Assembly: GCF_022967985.1 (NCBI RefSeq)
Contig: NZ_JALJVC010000002.1
Location: forward strand, 1-64,000
Direction of reading: 5' to 3'
DNA: 64,000 nucleotides
DNA from: Acinetobacter lwoffii
GTDB lineage: Bacteria; Pseudomonadota; Gammaproteobacteria; Pseudomonadales; Moraxellaceae
The position numbers and the translations under genes were made by a program. Below the pieces are notes generated by a model. That model was not told the DNA's origin and did no database searches. It worked only from the letters and a program-made list of their open reading frames with translations. Shown piece after piece: positions 60,127 through 64,000 of the stretch. How positions within the stretch are numbered: position 1 is the stretch's first letter; every line of letters begins with the position of its first letter.

Positions 60127-60162
60127 CCCCTCCTTTTTTAAAGGAGGGGTTAGGGGAGGATT
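60127..60162. repeat. Palindromic GGAGGGG repeat between dksA and gluQRS
   Basis: The arms CCCCTCCTTT (60127-60136) and AAAGGAGGGG (60140-60149) form a perfect 10-bp hairpin with a 3-base loop, followed by TTAGGGGAGGATT. This resembles a dispersed element seen in several bacterial genomes, often read as a PPLTPPLKKEG peptide when translated. On the minus strand its GGAGG serves as ribosome-binding site of gluQRS. Confidence 0.75.
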
Positions 60163-60176
60163 ATTTACAGACATGC

Positions 60177-60704
60177 TTAACCGTTATTTTGCTTCTCTTT
60201 GATCTCTGCAAGGGTTTTGCAGTCAATACATAAAGTAGCCGTCGGACGTGCTTCTAAACGACGCAGACCAATCTCGATACCACAAGTTTCACAGAAACCA
60301 TAGTCATCATTCTGGATTGCTTCGATCGACTGTTCGATTTTACGAATCAGTTTACGTTCACGGTCACGGGTACGTAACTCAATCGCAAACTCTTCTTCCT
60401 GAGTCGCACGGTCATTCACATCTGGAAGAGCAGTATTTTCGTCTTGCATCGTATTCAGGGTACGATCCACTTCTGACATCAACTCAGCTTTCCAAGCCAG
60501 CAAGATTTGGCGGAAATGCTGAAGCTGACCTTCAGACATGTATTCTTCATTTTTTTTAGGTTGATAAGGTTCAATACCAAATAAGCTAGCAGTAGAACCA
60601 CCGTCAGTCGTTTTAGGCTTAGATTTGCGTACGCGCTTTGCAGCTTTCTCTTCTACAACATCAGTTTGATTGTCTAAGACTTGATTTTGGTTGTCATTCG
60701 CCAT
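60177..60704 (-). CDS. dksA: RNA polymerase-binding transcription factor DksA
   Basis: This 175-residue protein binds the RNA polymerase secondary channel and, with ppGpp, adjusts transcription in the stringent response. A coiled coil carries the acidic tip (DVNDRATQEEEFAIELRTRDRERKLI region), and the C4 zinc finger is CETCG and CIDCK. The N-terminal 45 residues are a Lys/Arg-rich extension typical of Acinetobacter and Pseudomonas forms. It precedes gluQRS, as in many gammaproteobacteria. Confidence 0.95.
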   Translation of the reverse strand: MANDNQNQVLDNQTDVVEEKAAKRVRKSKPKTTDGGSTASLFGIEPYQPKKNEEYMSEGQLQHFRQILLAWKAELMSEVDRTLNTMQDENTALPDVNDRATQEEEFAIELRTRDRERKLIRKIEQSIEAIQNDDYGFCETCGIEIGLRRLEARPTATLCIDCKTLAEIKEKQNNG

Positions 60705-60914
60705 TTAGGGCATTCCTCATCTATGCGTATGATTGCTACGCAAAAAATATGGTGATATGCAGTTTTTTATCCACCCTGTAGAAAGATTATCCTCCTATGG
60801 GGGCCGTCATCATATAGACTTTTTATGCTTATTGATAGTCTTTGATGTCTGGACTATGCATATCACATTTCCTTTGGTTGCAATAAAGTAATGCAAAAAA
60901 AACAAATTGAAAAG

Positions 60915-61727
60915 TTAATAACCTGAAATTTCGGTATTAATATTTTGCTGGCTCAATGCCACCCGTTCAATATAGGTATCAAACTCACCATTTTGTTGCA
61001 AATGTAATACACGATAACCTGGTGCCGCCTGATCTAGCGCGAAATCTTCACTTTTAGGTTTAAACTGCACACTGGTCGATGGCGTGGATAAAAAGTAGAT
61101 GCCATGCCATTCGTTGCAGGAATCCTGATGCACATGACCAAACAGAACCAGCTTGATATTATGATGCCGAGCCAGTACATCTTTTAAATCTTCAGCATTT
61201 TTCAGCCGGTGCTGATCAATCCAGTACGATTTCATCGCAAAAGGATGATGATGGCAAGCGACAATGACATGCTGATGCTTAAATTCAAGCAATAATTGGT
61301 CCAATTGATCGAGTTGAGCTTGTTCCACCCAGCCATCGATCTTGCCTTGAACGGCACTATTTAACAGGATCATGGTCCAGGTGCCAAAATGAATGGCATG
61401 TACCTGATTCGCATGCTGGTGAAAAGGGAACACCCGAGAATCGTCATGGTTACCTGGAATCTGATAATACGGCACGTTTAAAGACTGGACAAATGCTAAA
61501 TAGCGTTGATAAGTCTGCTCGACCGGCACCTGTGCCAGATCACCGGTATGAATCAGTGCATCCATTTGGGGAAAGCGCTGTTGGATCTGCTGCATCACTT
61601 CATGAAAACTCTGCTCGGGATTCATCCGGGCAAATTCCAGCTCTTCCCGATCCATCAGATGAGTATCAGAAATCTGGATAATAGTCCAATCCGGCTGTGT
61701 GTTTATGCTTGACTGCTGAAAACTCAT
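60915..61727 (-). CDS. cpdA: 3',5'-cyclic-AMP phosphodiesterase CpdA-like metallophosphoesterase
   Basis: This 270-residue calcineurin-like phosphoesterase has all five metal motifs: DTHL, GDLAQ, GNHDD, HHHP and GHVHQD. The pattern matches CpdA, which hydrolyses cAMP, although related enzymes act on other phosphodiesters. The ATG at 61727 (MSFQQSS) has AAGGGGA upstream. It overlaps the nudF stop codon by 4 bases (ATGA), so nudF-cpdA form a coupled pair as in other gammaproteobacteria. Confidence 0.88.
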   Translation of the reverse strand: MSFQQSSINTQPDWTIIQISDTHLMDREELEFARMNPEQSFHEVMQQIQQRFPQMDALIHTGDLAQVPVEQTYQRYLAFVQSLNVPYYQIPGNHDDSRVFPFHQHANQVHAIHFGTWTMILLNSAVQGKIDGWVEQAQLDQLDQLLLEFKHQHVIVACHHHPFAMKSYWIDQHRLKNAEDLKDVLARHHNIKLVLFGHVHQDSCNEWHGIYFLSTPSTSVQFKPKSEDFALDQAAPGYRVLHLQQNGEFDTYIERVALSQQNINTEISGY

Positions 61728-62359
61728 GTCTTTCCCCTTAGACATATTCCTGCAGTATGAATATGTTGTTGCAACCATTGCAAGGCCATAATGACAGGTG
61801 CATTTCTTAAGCGACCATTCGTGAGCAAGGACGGAATATCGGCATAATCCAGAATATGCAGCTGGATATTTTCACCTTCATCTGGCATGCCAAAAATACC
61901 GCCCTGTTCAGGCAATTCAGTTTGGGCCACATATAAATGAAACAGTTCGGAACATGCACCTGCGGAAGGATAGAAGCTGAAAATGTGCTGTAGCTCATCC
62001 AGAGTACAGCCTGATTCTTCGAGTGCTTCGCGACGGATGCATACTTCGGGTGCTTCATTGCCATCCAGAACGCCAGCAATCACTTCGAGTTGCCAAGGAG
62101 AGTCGATATCATCCAGTCCGCCAATCCGGAACTGTTCGATCAGGCCGAATTTCTGCTGTTGATGATTGTACATCAGCACACCCGCTGCTTCTGGCCGATG
62201 AATCAGCTCACGTTGCAAAATAGGGGTTGAGCTTTCCTGATTAAATAAACGGTGTTTCAGGCTGACTTTTTCTACCTGAATAAATCCCTGGTACAAGAAC
62301 TCACGTGCCTCTACGCTAAAGTCTTTTTTATTATAAGAGGCCTGTTTAATAATATTCAT
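61724..62359 (-). CDS. nudF: Nudix ADP-ribose pyrophosphatase
   Basis: This 211-residue Nudix hydrolase splits ADP-ribose into AMP and ribose 5-phosphate. The Nudix box is GVLDGNEAPEVCIRREALEESG (22 residues, from about residue 106), with the conserved Gly, Glu and REALEESG core. An N-terminal ADP-sugar domain (EFLYQGFIQVEKVSLKHRLF region) fits NudF. I tentatively use the ATG at 62359; an ATG at 62392 (11 residues longer) lies inside a strong hairpin. Neither has a good ribosome-binding site. Confidence 0.87.
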   Translation of the reverse strand: MNIIKQASYNKKDFSVEAREFLYQGFIQVEKVSLKHRLFNQESSTPILQRELIHRPEAAGVLMYNHQQQKFGLIEQFRIGGLDDIDSPWQLEVIAGVLDGNEAPEVCIRREALEESGCTLDELQHIFSFYPSAGACSELFHLYVAQTELPEQGGIFGMPDEGENIQLHILDYADIPSLLTNGRLRNAPVIMALQWLQQHIHTAGICLRGKT

Positions 62360-62362
62360 ATG

Positions 62363-62402
62363 CTCAGATAGAATGAATTGATTTATTTTCATCCTATCTG
62401 AG
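62363..62402 (-). promoter_or_regulatory. Strong hairpin directly before nudF start
   Basis: CTCAGATAG (62363-62371) pairs with CTATCTGAG (62394-62402), and AATGAA with TTCATC extends the stem to 15 bp around a 10-base loop. The only irregular pair is A-C in plus-strand RNA but a stable U-G in minus-strand RNA, so it fits the nudF transcript better. It ends 3 bases before the ATG at 62359 and contains the ATG at 62392. On the plus strand eight T residues follow, so a terminator of an antisense transcript is an alternative. Confidence 0.6.
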
Positions 62403-62435
62403 TTTTTTTTGAAGACAACTGTTTTTTTTACAGTT

Positions 62436-64000
<1,565 letters not shown>

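Overview
This window is chromosomal DNA from a gammaproteobacterium of the genus Acinetobacter. The evidence is gene content and order: nrdR-ribD-adenine methylase-ribE, holC-pepA divergent from lptFG, gacA-pilS-pilR, xerD-dsbC-hom-thrC, feoAB and murD-ftsW. The protein sequences also look Moraxellaceae-like. By eye the GC content is in the low to mid forties. The species cannot be fixed from sequence alone. I see no rRNA, tRNA, CRISPR array, insertion sequence, integrase of a mobile element or prophage. The window is nearly all core genome, with a few accessory-looking genes in the first 30 kb.

Layout. 0-20 kb is rich in transporters: YnfM-, MHS-, MdtD- and NiaP-type MFS carriers, a PiT-like permease, a TerC/CBS protein and a TRIC-type channel. 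They are mixed with a YgiQ radical-SAM protein, RidA, DNA polymerase IV and a minus-strand run mdtD > GH25 lysozyme > membrane MBL hydrolase > dinB. A large secreted choice-of-anchor I lipoprotein (11.4-13.2 kb) has a striking array of PhoB-box-like 11-bp direct repeats in front of it, next to the PiT-like permease; I read this as a small phosphate-starvation locus. 20-32 kb holds parC, fadD, ppa, two divergent porins (OprD-like and TorF-like), comM, ubiK and glnK-amtB. The TorF-like porin has a near-perfect sigma-54 promoter and glnK a weaker one, which suggests that porin, PII protein and ammonium channel share nitrogen control.

32-47 kb holds nrdR, a riboflavin operon interrupted by a solitary adenine DNA methyltransferase, a DedA protein, the holC-pepA group, LPS export (lptFG), gpmI, a C-terminal processing protease and the regulator cluster gacA-pilS-pilR. 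48-59 kb holds pbpG, threonine synthesis (hom, thrC) behind xerD and dsbC, a Fur-box-preceded feoA-feoB-Cys-rich iron(II) operon, and murD-ftsW. 59-64 kb holds gluQRS and dksA with a palindromic repeat between them, then nudF-cpdA behind a strong leader hairpin, and thiC, which runs off the right edge.

No unmistakably new multi-gene system is present. The most interesting signals are regulatory: the Pho-box array, the sigma-54 promoter of the TorF-like porin, the repeat that supplies the gluQRS ribosome-binding site, and the nudF hairpin. The methylase inside the riboflavin operon and the tight gacA-pilSR linkage also deserve attention.
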